A stretch of DNA of 64,000 nucleotides from Apostichopus japonicus (Eukaryota; Echinodermata; Holothuroidea; Aspidochirotida; Stichopodidae): positions 20,678,376-20,742,375 of the forward strand of contig NC_092567.1 in NCBI RefSeq assembly GCF_037975245.1. The letters are read 5' to 3'. The notes under the pieces are model-generated. The model worked only from the letters and a program-made list of their open reading frames with translations, was not told the origin of the DNA and ran no database searches. The stretch's first letter is position 1. Every line of letters begins with the position of its first letter. Below, piece by piece: positions 34,187 to 45,578 of the stretch. The position numbers were made by a program, and so were the translations under genes.

Positions 34187-36430
34187 GTACGGATTCTAAA
34201 TTAGTAACCAAGCGGCTAAATATAGGTGTTAACTTGAGTATAACTAGGTTAGGCCCCTATAAATAAGCTAGGCAACTATAACGTTAGGATATGTCTAACG
34301 TAAGTAAATGTACCAAGTAGGGAACCGGTTTGTTAGGCCTAGCCTATTACTAGGGATTACTAGTCCTAAGCCTAGGCCATAAAGTTTCTGTTCGTTAGGA
34401 TATGTCTCACGTTAGTAATTGTACCATGTGGTATATCTAGTAGGGAACCGGCTTGTTAGGCCTAGCCTATACTATAGTCGTAAGTCACTAGCCTATATAT
34501 AAAGTTTCTGTTCAATTCAAATAGTTATGATAAAGAGCACGTTTACAATGAATTATAACGTTACAAGTATGTGTCAATAATATAAATTTACTGCAAGATC
34601 ACAAAGGAGGGAACTCAGCCGCGGTAATAATTTGAAATTGTTGGTAAAATCGGTTACAAATGCGACTCTGCGAAGCTTCTGTTGGCGTACAGTATGTGGT
34701 CTGCGGATTCGGAATTTTTAATTTCGCGCCAACGCAAGAGAAATGTCAAACTTCAAATTTAGTCGGATCATACCATTTTGCACTAGGAAGGCATTTTGCC
34801 TACCAATTGTTCAAATCGCCAAACAAAGTATAACATAATTTTTTCAAATTTATTAAATAGTTGATACTTAATATTAAACCAATGAAGTACAAAAGTTTAA
34901 TCGTTTAATCATAACTGTGATAAATATGACAAAGATTTATTTTACACCCCCATTTTCAATATTAGTCCATCGGGGCAGGCTCGATATCGTTCACTGTTGT
35001 TGCACATATTTAGTACCAAGGTTTGATCACATATTATGGTGTGTTTTCATATGCTCATTACAATTCTCGATGTTGGATGGTTCAGGAAGGGTTATCTTTA
35101 GAGTAAACAGCAGTTTAAGACAGACACATTTAGTCCGCTTTGCGTTGTTAGGGTTTCTCCGAACGCAGCGATTTTTTCAGTTAAGGGCCAATCAAAATCC
35201 TTATTGTATGGCATGTGATATGTCAGACTATATGTGACTACTGTGTATATGCACAGACTATGTGTATGTAACGTTTGAACGTGTTTACAATTCGTAACGG
35301 ACTGCATAACAAGAGAACGATGGCCTGAAAGTCTAACGAAATTTACAGCCAACAGTTGGCAAACCGACGTCAAATGTGCCGAGATATGAAGCAGTATGGA
35401 GGGTGGCAAATTTTCATGCCTAGATGGTGCTTCCATGATTCAATACACGAACGATGAAGGTAATTCTAGGCCTGTTAATAATCCTCATGTTAGAGCATTA
35501 CTGTGACAAGAAAGTATACATAACTTCCTCAAGTGAAACGAATGCCAACTATGAGTATGAAAATTTAGGACAAGGCTCTTCAATACTATACTACTACTAG
35601 GCCTAGTTTGCCTTAGACTAGAAGTGATTTACGTCGCATCCATGAAGGATAGATTGACAGCTACTATATACTGGTATCTGTTATTTTATGATACCATTTA
35701 TTTCATGTTTATTTTGTCATGAAACAAAGACATGCAATCAACACCAGTGTAGGTTCGATAGGCAGACTAACGTTAGGCCTATCAATATTCAATGTCGGCC
35801 TAGGCCTATGGTCTAGCCCCTAGTCTTGGATTGATTTGTCAAAACAGGGCCTAACTTAGCCCAGAGCATGTCTCTATGGCTGCTGGTAGTACTGGCACAC
35901 ACACACACACACAAATGTAGCCTGTAATGAAGCTTATATACAGGCCACTAAGTATATAGGCCTAGGCAATGCTACAGTATTGCCTAGTCTCAGATCCCTT
36001 CTTGTATTTTGTACACCTAACAAAGCGAGTTGGCATATGCAAGTTCCCAGCTATTTAGCATCAGCATGGCACTCGATTTAGTAGCACCTATAGTCTTATA
36101 ACAGCTCCTTAAAAATTTGGTATAAAATATTTTATATCAAAGCATCTTGCTTGGTTTATTTTACTTTGATGCATGTATGGGGAGGCCTTTTAGTATGGGA
36201 AATCCTGTCAAGTAGGGTTGCATGTGTTCTCAAACCTTTGTAGTGTGTGGGTTTGTAACTATACCCTACCAAGCTCATGGCTCCAGACTTACACTGAAAT
36301 AAATGGAATATCAGATTGCTTATTAGTCGGTTAAGTTCCAGTGTAGACAATTAATGTGAACCACAGTGTGATCAACAGGACAATTCAAAATACTGTATCA
36401 ACCAAACAAATTTGGTTTTGATTTGTTGCA
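34187..36430. other. copy A-specific, no gene supported
   Basis: Rich in TAGGCCTA and AGGCCTAG words (34210-34500, 35590-36010) like the interior of E1/E2. Overlapping frames of about 106-112 codons on both strands at 34917-35436 have no recognisable similarity. Confidence 0.45.
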
Positions 36431-36431
36431 G

Positions 36432-36783
36432 ATGAAAGTGCCGGCCCATCGGTGCCAAAGACAAGGATATTTGCGGTGCTTCCTCTACAGAGATTTCTCT
36501 GGCACAATCAGGACTCAAGTTTTCGAAAGGAAGAAGATCTGTTAGCAGGCAGACAGAACCGCTGTCTCAGTGTCTGACACAAGATGCTGAAAAATGGCTC
36601 AAAGAAGCTGCTGAACAGAGATATGATGACAGGATGAAAATGCTATTGCCCAAAACATTCTGTCTACACATAACAGAGGAAGGCTACTTCTTCCTTAGCA
36701 AGTGGCTTTGGGTGTTGGTCATGTTGACAGTGACGAAGAAGTTTTATAACTCAGAAAGGATTGTTTGTGTAACCAAAGCATAA
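36432..36783 (+). pseudogene. exon-like open frame, unidentified
   Basis: A splice-acceptor-like TTTGATTTGTTGCAG precedes 36432. One frame from the acceptor reads ESAGPSVPKTRIFAV and then about 35 more codons before a stop. Another frame, open from 36436 to TAA at 36781, reads about 115 codons with protein-like composition (DAEKWLKEAAEQRYDDRMK). That pattern suggests a coding exon with a frameshift, or a transposon gene remnant. I do not recognise it. Absent from copy B. Confidence 0.35.
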
Positions 36784-37854
36784 CCTGGTCAATGTTTAGT
36801 TGTTGTTTATGTTGATCATTTTCTTTCATTTTTCCAATTTTTTTTTTTTCAATTGATCTTTTCCGTTCTTTTTCTTATTTTGTTTTATTCATTTGACAAT
36901 GAATAACTTACTTTGGTAGATTGAGGAGTTCCCGAAAGTTTCACTTTTTTGCCAACACTACAGGGCAACAGCTTGTGGTCAGGTGGCCCTGTGTGACCTT
37001 TGTCATTTTTGAATATAGTAATTGTTTTGTGTGGTCCTTGTTTTCTAGGAATACATGTACTGGCTCCAATTCTCTATCACTTTTGAGAACTGTGGGAGAA
37101 ATAGACAGTTTAAAAGCTATTTTGTTTTGGTAGGAATATTCTTGGTGCTGGTTGTGTATCTACAAATTTATTTAAGGACACTAATGAGACCCATTTATAA
37201 GTTTAGATTCGGGTTAAGTAATGTGCCTGGTAATTATTTAGTAACTTAATTGACAGCTGATAGGTCAATGGACCCCAGATACCAGGGAGTGAAGAGCAAG
37301 CTGGTCTAGAGCCGTCCAGAGAGCAAACCTACCCCAGAGACGTCCCATACAGAGTAAACCTGCCCCTGATCGAAGTAACCCAAGAAAGTAATTATATTTC
37401 CCAACTTTTTATTTGGTTGACCGGCGCCACGATTGTGTTCTAAGTTAGGACTTTTAGGCATTTTATTTTCAAATAAGTTCAGTGGATTTCTCTGATAAGA
37501 TCTGTAAGTTACCCATTTATATCATTTACATTTTTCTTTTAGTTTAAGTGTCCCATTGGTTTTAATACAAGATTCATGTGTATAGTAAACCTACTATTTT
37601 CCCTTATGTTTATTTTTGTGTGAGCATTGCGCCTTTTCAAGTTGTCCCAACAATCTCAGAGTCATCCGGTCCTACCCTCATGGGAAGGAGCTACTTGTAA
37701 TTTTCCCAAACCTAAAAACATATATTTTTTACTGCGTTTTTGACCAGCTACATTTGCGTTAAAGGTGAGTCTCGAGGCAGACTTCAGAAGACAGACAGTG
37801 TTTAAAAATGCACTTGTTCAAATTATGTTTAACACAACATAAATTTTTTGTTTT
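36784..37854. other. copy A-specific, no gene seen
   Basis: AT-rich intergenic sequence with a T run near 36838-36850. Nothing supported. Confidence 0.45.
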
Positions 37855-39365
37855 CGAAAAATAACACTGCTTTAAGAATCCAACAACTCTTTAAATATTC
37901 TTCGGACATTACTCTTTTACTTCAGCCAACACATACTGGTTCTTAATATACTGTGATTAATTATTTTATCATCTTGCTGTGACAAGGAACTGCACTGTTT
38001 AATTATCGTACAGTACAACGTATAAGAATGACGTTATTTGTTTACTCTTTACATAACACCTCTCTTAGCACCCAACAACTGTTAAAATGTTCTTCAGACG
38101 TTCCTATATAGCTTTCAACCAACATTACCTGATCCTAAGTACTGTTAGTGCAAGAACATTTAAATTGTGTTATCATCTTGCTGTGACAAGAAACTGCTCT
38201 ATTTTCATTATCTTACAACGTATAAGAGTGACGTCATATGTATATTGTTTACTCGTAAATAACACCACTCCTAGCACCCAACAACTCTTTAAATATCATT
38301 TTGATATCGCTCCATTACTTTCAACCAACACATCCTGTTTCTAAATAAGTGCAAGAACATTTAAATTATGTCGTTTCCATGTTGCTGTTTCAAGGAACTC
38401 CTGAGTTTTAATTGTCGTCCAACCTATAACAGTGACGTCATATGTTTATTGTTTACGCGTAAAGTATTACCTCTTTTAGCATCCAACAACTCTTCAAGTA
38501 TTCTAAGGACATTTCTTTACAACATCCAACCAACAAACCTTGGTTCTAAATAGGTTAAAAACTATTATCATGTTGCTGTGAATAGTCGTTGCTGATTTTC
38601 AATTTAGCCCACACTTCGTAGTGAGGTCATTTGTTGTTTACACGCAAGATAACATCTCTCCAAGCATCCAACAACTCCTAAGATAATCTCAGGACATCCC
38701 TCTATACCTGTCAACAATAACATCTTGGTTCTAATAAGTTCAAATGCATTTAAATGCCGTTTTCGTGTTGCTGTGACAAGGAACTGCTTTGTTGTAATCG
38801 TCGTACACCGTATAAGAGTGACGTCATTTGTTTGTTGTTTACAACAAAATAACACCTCTCCAATCATCCAACATCGCGAAAAATGTTCCCAGGACATCCC
38901 TCTACAACAGGGTTGTCCAACCTTTTGCAGAGGAGGGCCACATGAAATGATTATAATGAATGTGGGGGCCGCATGAACCCTAATCGCTCGATTTTTTGCC
39001 CGAAGCCCAAGGCAACGAAATGTGGGCACTGCGCGCGGAGCGCACTGATTTATTTTCCTTCCTGATAAAACAGATGAATTTAGTTCAGCCGCCCCCCCCC
39101 ACCCCTCCGAGAGAGTGTCACACAAACTGACCTGTATGCATTTTTTGGACCCAGAAGGTTCGAATGATTAATAGCTTCAAATTGTTATCAATAAATCTGC
39201 TCACTAAAATTTTGCACCGTATAGCATCTCTGGCGGGCCGAACGCAACCCTGCGGCGGGCCGGACTGTGGCCCGCGGGCCATAGGTTGGACAACCCTGCT
39301 CTACAACTTCCAAACAACAAACCTTGGCACTAAATATGTGCAACGAAAGTCGTTTTTAAGCACTT
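37855..39365 (+). repeat. tandem repeat of ~200-bp units
   Basis: The word CCAACAACTC or a variant recurs at about 37880, 38071, 38279, 38483, 38669 and 38869. Each unit also carries TGCTGTGACAAGGAACTGC and CGTATAAGAGTGACGTCA or a variant. About six diverged units. The last is interrupted by the MITE at 38908-39298. Confidence 0.85.
38908..39298. mobile_element. hAT MITE in the tandem repeat
   Basis: Ends CAGGGTTGTCCAACCT and AGGTTGGACAACCCTG are inverted. CTCTACAA at 38900-38907 and 39299-39306 is an exact 8-bp duplication. Interior words GGGCCACATGAA and GCGGGCCGGACTGTGGCCC resemble widespread animal hAT non-autonomous elements. Confidence 0.93.
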
Positions 39366-39467
39366 TTTGAAGCCTGCCCCGATGGACTATATATTACGAT
39401 ACGGTTACTGCTTACGAACTTACATTATAATATTCTCGATAATTACGCCTAAAATAAAAGCAGTCAA

Positions 39468-39780
39468 CATAGTCAAATCCCAGTTGGGCCAGTGTGAAAC
39501 CTAGTTCAACCCCAACAGGGCAAGTTCACCAGTAAACATAGTTCAAACCCAGTTGGGCTTGTGCAAACCAGTGAAACCTAGTTAAACCCCAGCTGGGTCA
39601 GTTTAAACATAGTTCAAATTCAGTTGGGCCTGAACAAACCCAGTTGAACATTGTGTAAACCCAGTTGAACCTAGCTCTTGCACAGCATAGTCCAGTTGGA
39701 ACCCAGTTAAACACAGTTAAAACCAATTAAACATAGTAGGCCCTAATAGAACCTAGTTGATTTTTTAACTGGGTTCTACT
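39468..39780 (+). repeat. degenerate CCAGTTGGGC / AACCTAGTT minisatellite
   Basis: Irregularly spaced AAACCCAGTTGGGCC and GAAACCTAGTTCAACCC words, ending with the inverted AACTGGGTTCTACTGG. No coding sense. Confidence 0.75.
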
Positions 39781-39784
39781 GGAA

Positions 39785-40488
39785 TTTCTAAAAAAAAGGC
39801 ACCGTTTTAGAAGTTTATACTTAAAAATAATTTACCACCCGCTTAAAGTTCATTGGATAATGTTAAATACTGGATAATTATTCTGTTGGTTTACACGTTT
39901 TTTTATGTTGTTTTGTTTATTGCTTATTTACTGACGTATAATTTAAACCATTATCGATTTACAATATTTATTATTACATTTGAATTGATTTATTAATTTT
40001 CAATCAGATGTATACTTAATTCCTTAATCTCGTTCCTAACAATCAAGTTCACTTGAATCAAAATTCATCAAAATGAGATTTAAGAGTGTTATACTAATTA
40101 TTCATTGAATTTTAAATCTTAAACATCTACAAGAAAATGGAAAAAAAGGACGAAAAAAAGACCGAAAGAAAATCAAATTTAAATAAAGCCGCAAGTAAAT
40201 CTTTCAATTTAATTGTTTTACGATCTGCTTTTCTCCCCATGTATTACTTTGTCTCCCATTTCATTTTGATAGCTTGTGGCTCATATTAAGACAAATATTG
40301 TATCTTTCAAACTTTCAACACATGTGATGTGTCGCCTGATATAGCTGGATGACTCAATGGTTAGATCATTCCGATCACTTGCAAGTTGATAGTTTAATAT
40401 CAAAGGTTTTGGTTTCGATGATAAATCGTAACCTTTGTAGTCACACATGCGGATGGGTGTATGTATGGGTGGGTGTATGTATGTATGA
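39785..40488. other. duplicated non-coding stretch, copy A
   Basis: Collinear with about 54310-55015. Contains a degenerate tRNA-like word (GATGACTCAATGGTTAGATC at about 40348) present in both copies. No gene seen. Confidence 0.5.
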
Positions 40489-40579
40489 CTTTTTGAAGAC
40501 TCATTTTTTTAAGTTGGCTTTCTATTAGGGTTGTACAGCGCTATTGAATACTTCGTAGATTTTAGCGCTTTATAAGTTC

Positions 40580-40614
<35 letters not shown>
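40489..40614 (+). mobile_element. LINE 3' tail with (ATT)n, copy A only
   Basis: Shares GAAGACTCATTTTTTT, GGGTTGTACAGCGCTATTG and TTTTAGCGCTTTATAAG with the longer LINE fragment at 53104-53660, and likewise ends in (ATT)n. A severely 5'-truncated insertion, not present at the matching place in copy B. Confidence 0.85.
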
Positions 40615-40615
<1 letters not shown>

Positions 40616-41360
40616 GTGTGTATGTATGAATATCTATGTGTGTGTGACGACTTGGTTGTAAACACGATATATATCAAGAAGGGAAGCTTGGACAAATCTC
40701 CATATTTGGTGTGTAGGAGTACCACATTGAGTAGAAGAAGCCTATTGCTTTTGGTGGAGGTCAAATGGGTCAATGTGTGGAAACCTTGTTTTATAAGCTA
40801 CCGTCCCCCGACCAGCCTTTTAGACAACATGTGCGTAGGAGAGGCTGTTGGCAATTGGAAGTTAGCTTAAGAGCATAAGAATCAAAAGTCTCGACCAAAT
40901 CTCCATTGACTTAATTGCGTCGGTAACTTTTGGAGTTGCTATGTAAGTCGCTGCATACATGCCTGTGAACAAAGGTGTGTAATGAACATCGTACTGTTGG
41001 TACATACAACGTTGCTATATTGGAATGGACAATATCATTGTGAATCATCGGTATTACTTTTTTGGCTAAGTTGTTGAAGTTCTACGTCGCATTTCGCAAT
41101 TGTCGAGTTTCAGTGCTAAAGAAAACCTTCAGGTTTGGATGCAGTAACGTTGGGGAAATGACCAGGCGCCGTTTACGAAATTAACTGTCGTCTAGTTAGA
41201 TGTTTTTGAGGCAAACCAGACGAAAATTCTTGGGGACCAGGGGGGGGGGGGTAAAACTCGCCTGGCGCCTGCGTAATGTACGGCTTGTAGGCGTACCACA
41301 CTGAGTAGAAGAAGCCTGTTGTCTTTGTAGAGTTAAATCTGTATGCTGAATTCAAGAAAA
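40615..41360 (-). pseudogene. exon-like duplicated stretch, copy A (disrupted)
   Basis: On the minus strand a frame starts after TTTGTTCACAG and reads toward MEIWSRLLILMLLS before a stop. In copy B the same frame continues. A second exon-like word (GFFYSVWYAYKP on the minus strand, about 41275-41320) echoes one at about 40700-40740. Coding status is doubtful. Confidence 0.25.
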
Positions 41361-42065
41361 GTTTCCATCTCGGTTATCAGCTCCCAATTTGAATATTGTT
41401 CGTCATATCTCAATGCTTTTTGCTGTACTACTTATATTGAAGTACGTTTTTCATCCTTGCTATACCCTATACAGCCAAACTGTGTCACATTCACATAAGA
41501 TTATTCATGTAGCATCATCGAGACCACACTGCAGTTTTGCTGTCTGGTTTATTACTTCTTACTATGTTTTCTGTGGGATAAGGAAATTTAATTAACTAAC
41601 ACGATACAGCAATTTGTTGTTTGAAATGGTTATTGGTTGTAATTGCGTGTCAAGTTAATGAACAGATGAACTATTTTACAACTTGTAGGGGCGGACATAT
41701 TTTAAGACATTTGTGTGCAGTAATGGTTTCAACAATTACAAACATGTATAATTGTCTATTCTTTTACTCGTACATTACAGGGGCACAACTACGTATACTT
41801 CTGGAACCTGCGCTAGATAGAATATCCAAAAATTCCTAGTTTACAGTACAAATAAATATATAACATGTATGTATGCGGTAAAATCTATAAACAGTCGAAA
41901 ATTCTTCACCTTGGTTTAAAAATTTATATCAAAATATATCATCATTTTGCATCGAGCACTCTCTGGTAACGAACTTGGCAATGCCGTTTCTTTGACGTCA
42001 TCAACGAATAGTGCATATATGCATTATTTCGAGGCAGATGGGGGGGGGGGGGGGAGATTACAACA
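41361..42065. other. right end of duplication A, no gene seen
   Basis: Parts match copy B only at 55860-55925 and 56905-57004. Ends in a G homopolymer (42040-42053) and GAGATTACAACA. Confidence 0.5.
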
Positions 42066-42175
42066 GTCGTTGCGTTAACTTCCCTGGATTACCAAACTTA
42101 ATTTGCTATTTTTAAATATATTCGAACGCCTGGTAATGTCATCAAATTGAAAAAGGGCTTTGTGGCTGAAAAGAT
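42066..42175. other. junction between duplication copies
   Basis: About 110 bp not found in either copy. No transposon end or long microhomology was noticed. Confidence 0.5.
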
Positions 42176-42176
42176 G

Positions 42177-44641
42177 AAAGTTACTTCAATCAGTAACCTT
42201 TACGTATAGCAGCCTGCAAATTTAGCACTTCTCTTTGGGATTTCCGTGCAGTATCGAATAACCTGGCCATTATCAAAAACGGAAACTCTTTGCCTAATGG
42301 AACTTCACATTACAGAAAGTTGATTTACTAATTTTGTGTGTATAGTTCTTTCCTATGCTGAGACAAAACGGCTTAAATTAATGAAATTGATTTTAGAAAT
42401 CATTAGAGGAAATTGCTTTCGATTATGCAATTGGACTCTTGTTGACAGTCCTTATTAGTATAAACTGATCAAATAAAGTCAAATGATAAAAAAAACAGAG
42501 TGTTATGTTACTTTTAAAGGAAAAACACATGTGTATGTTTTAGGCCGATCCTTAGCCCCGTTTAATTCTTATTATATGCCTAATGCTGCTAGTCATTACA
42601 CAATCTTGTAAAAGAGGGCGCTCGATGCTTTTTAAAGAACTCAAATTATCTTCGAACAAGATTCTCTGAAACATTTCAGGTACTGATTTTCGTGGCAATG
42701 TCAACAACATGATTGGGGTTATTTGCGAAAAGGGTAATACGAAGAAACAAACAAGTCGTTAACAAATGTTTGCCTAGTATGTATTAAATTTAGACTTCGG
42801 AAGAGTTGGAAACTTTGCAAACACAAGACGCCAATCTGCGTGAAGACCGTTCGAGATATCCCTCACACTGCTAGACAAATATAAGCTAACTTCAGTGTGT
42901 AAACAAAATAGCAGAGGTAAAACCAAAGCCTATTATTTATTTTGAACCTTTAAATGTTCATATAAAACGATTTTTTCTCTCGTTCAATTGGTCAAAACGC
43001 CGACAACTTATTTTCAGAACCAGTTGATCATGTTATGATTTCCCCCTTTTTTCTAGTTTGTGTGTTGTTCGAGTGCGCGACCAATAAGCGAAATATAATC
43101 CAATCATATGCAAGTATAGTTATTGTGACGTCACATATATATTGTATATTCATTAATCACAGATATCGTGTAGAAATACCCTCGCATATAGAAGTGGTAA
43201 TACAATCATATGTAGTAAGTATACATACGTATATAAAGAATTTATTTTATATTTACATATCTTTCAAATTATTATCATATTTGGGGGCCTTCTGGTTTTA
43301 TGTTTTATGCGCCCAGCCCCCTTTAAGGAAGAAAATAAAAACTACCACCCCTTAAAAAAAACTACAACTTACCCCCGCCCCCTCCCCTACCTCCCTCCCA
43401 CTGGTTGGTACGTCACTGACTTGTCATGAGGAACAAAAACAGCATATTCTACAGACTAAGACCGTTTAAAAATTGTGATAAATTGATCATGCAGTCACCG
43501 GCTAATCAACTCAAAATAAAATCAGTAAGATTTTGTAATGAATCATTTGGATAAAATAGTTACAATCAAATCCCATGAAAAGCGATATTTTGCTTTCAGA
43601 AAGAACTTGGCATTATTTTTTTCAAATGTTCAGACAACATAACTGTGTATACTCCTCAGTTCAGATAAAAATGTAAATGTGAAACAATAATTAAAAGTAC
43701 TGATTTTCGTGGTTAATGTCAATAACTTGATCCACGATACATACATAAAACACTTACATATTTTGATCGTCATAGCTATCCATTCTAAAACACATGACTT
43801 CAATGACGAATGAAAACAAATTGATCATGTTGTACTACTGTAATTTGTACCACAGCTTAATTATTTGGTGCACATATATGTCTGCTTACAAGTCTTAACT
43901 TTTCCTGCCATGTTCTTTTCTGAACTTTAGACTGGAAAGCATAAATCTATATGAAACAGACTTGAACGACACAGTAGAATGTTATGTTATTGTTATTTTT
44001 GTACCTTTGTAGGTCTACACACTGAAGATGCTGATAAGGGGTTCATGCAACAATGGTTACGTTGACAGAATGTATCGTAAATGTTTATAGACCGTATAGG
44101 TCCCTCTTCCAACCACTTCACCCTTTGCCTGGATGCCTGATTCTCATTCCCTACCCACCAACCCCCTCCCCCCCACCCCTTCTCCATTCTTGTACGTGGA
44201 GTGCCAAAATATCATTTGATTGTTGTTGTATGATGCAAATAACAATGTGCTAATAAAGTATTCAAAATGAATAGGAATACAAATGCAGAGAACTTTAATT
44301 GATTTTAGGTGACAACTTGAGAATACTTGGAGAATTCTTGCAAAACGGTTCTTCTTGACATTTGATGCATGCAAACATTGATAGACAGAAAAGTATATAT
44401 TTCTGTTGGACTTATTACACAAAGGACTATAGTAGATGTAATTTGTATGAAAACAATATTTTTTAACCAATATCAGATGATGGCAGTAAACGTGTATTGT
44501 GACAGCTACACTAAAGAAAATTAGCCGACCGAGTAGCAGTACTGCCCATAGATAAACGGTCAGCAAAACTATGGGCCTTGACTCAAAAAGTAGGCCTCAA
44601 ACATTTCTTGGTGGTAAGCAAAATTTTTCATATTCCAGAAA

Positions 44642-44688
<47 letters not shown>

Positions 44689-44932
44689 TATATATGATTT
44701 GCACATTATAAAGAAAATACAATACTCTCTTCATTTTTTTTGGCAGTTGAATTGCAATGATGACATCATTCACTTTCACTGCTGTTGCCAGATGCATTAT
44801 CACAAAATATCACCAAATTTGAAGAAAAAAATAAAATAAAATATCTGCAAACAAATTGCTGATGTTTTGGTTTTTAACTTCCAGTATAAAATCACCTTAA
44901 GCAATTAGACTATCCCATCACGGCACTAAACT
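42177..44932. other. non-coding part of duplication B
   Basis: Matches 22829-24897, then holds about 0.9 kb (44032-44920) not in A, including a (TA)n tract at 44645-44692. No gene seen. Confidence 0.55.
44645..44692. repeat. (TA)n microsatellite
   Basis: Near-pure TA, specific to copy B. Confidence 0.95.
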
Positions 44933-45578
44933 TTATACATCCCATAGACTTCCGCCAGTCGACGGAAACCCACTTCTTTGTCCTGACGGAGTCGCAAAAG
45001 TGTCACAGAATGCGGGATGCCACCAATTCAAAAGGGAAACACAGATTACCGGCTCCAGGACCACCACCGTGCGATTCTCTTTGCTACTTCGCCTCTTGAG
45101 GTGGAAGTTACTCACAAATTCCAATTTCAGTCGATTATAACACATATCGTGCCCGACGCTCAACGACATGGAAACCAGCTGCAGTCCCATAATTTCCTCG
45201 CAAGAAAAATGCTGGAAGCCCGGGCACGTCACTTTCAATATGGTCTCGCCCTCGTTGGGATTCGCCCAGAGGGACGGCGACCTGATCAGGCTGTTCCGTA
45301 GATTCTGTTCCTGTGCCAATGGCAGATGCCGAAATTTTATGAAGTGGTGAAAGTGATTGCCGGCGGATCCTTGAGAGCAAGAGTACAGGCACGTCGACCC
45401 TATCAGGCCGATAGATTCCACAAGTTCAAAGTCTAACATCCCGACGTGATTTCTGTCCTTGAATGGTGGGTAGAGGCGATAGAGGGCGCTAATCACTCTT
45501 GACCGAAGGCACCCCTGCGAGTGTTGTATATAGTAGGGATGGAGATGGCCCGGCAGGGATACCTTATCTCTCCACCAT
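44933..45578 (-). CDS. TMEM183: TMEM183 copy B, exon 6 and stop
   Basis: 214 codons and TAA after TTTTTTCACAG. Starts WWRDKVSLPGHL and ends in FPSTGGSLWDV. The AATAAA overlapping the stop in copy A is TATAAA here. Confidence 0.9.

Larger units (their letters stand above)
22825..42065. repeat. segmental duplication, copy A
   Basis: Aligns in the same order and orientation with 42176-57004. The left limit is GAAAGTTAGTTCAATCAGT (copy B GAAAGTTACTTCAATCAGT) and the right limit GAGATTACAACA after a G run. Copy A is longer, mainly because of about 5.7 kb at 34030-39785 and 1.7 kb at 26635-28385 that have no counterpart in B. It contains a complete TMEM183 gene. Confidence 0.95.

Noticed and set aside
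34917-35436. Overlapping frames of 106 and 112 codons on opposite strands
   Set aside because: They have no recognisable similarity, lie in low-complexity surroundings and lack splice or promoter support.
44144-44566. 140-codon minus-strand frame
   Set aside because: It lies within the copy B-only insertion, has biased composition and no recognisable similarity.
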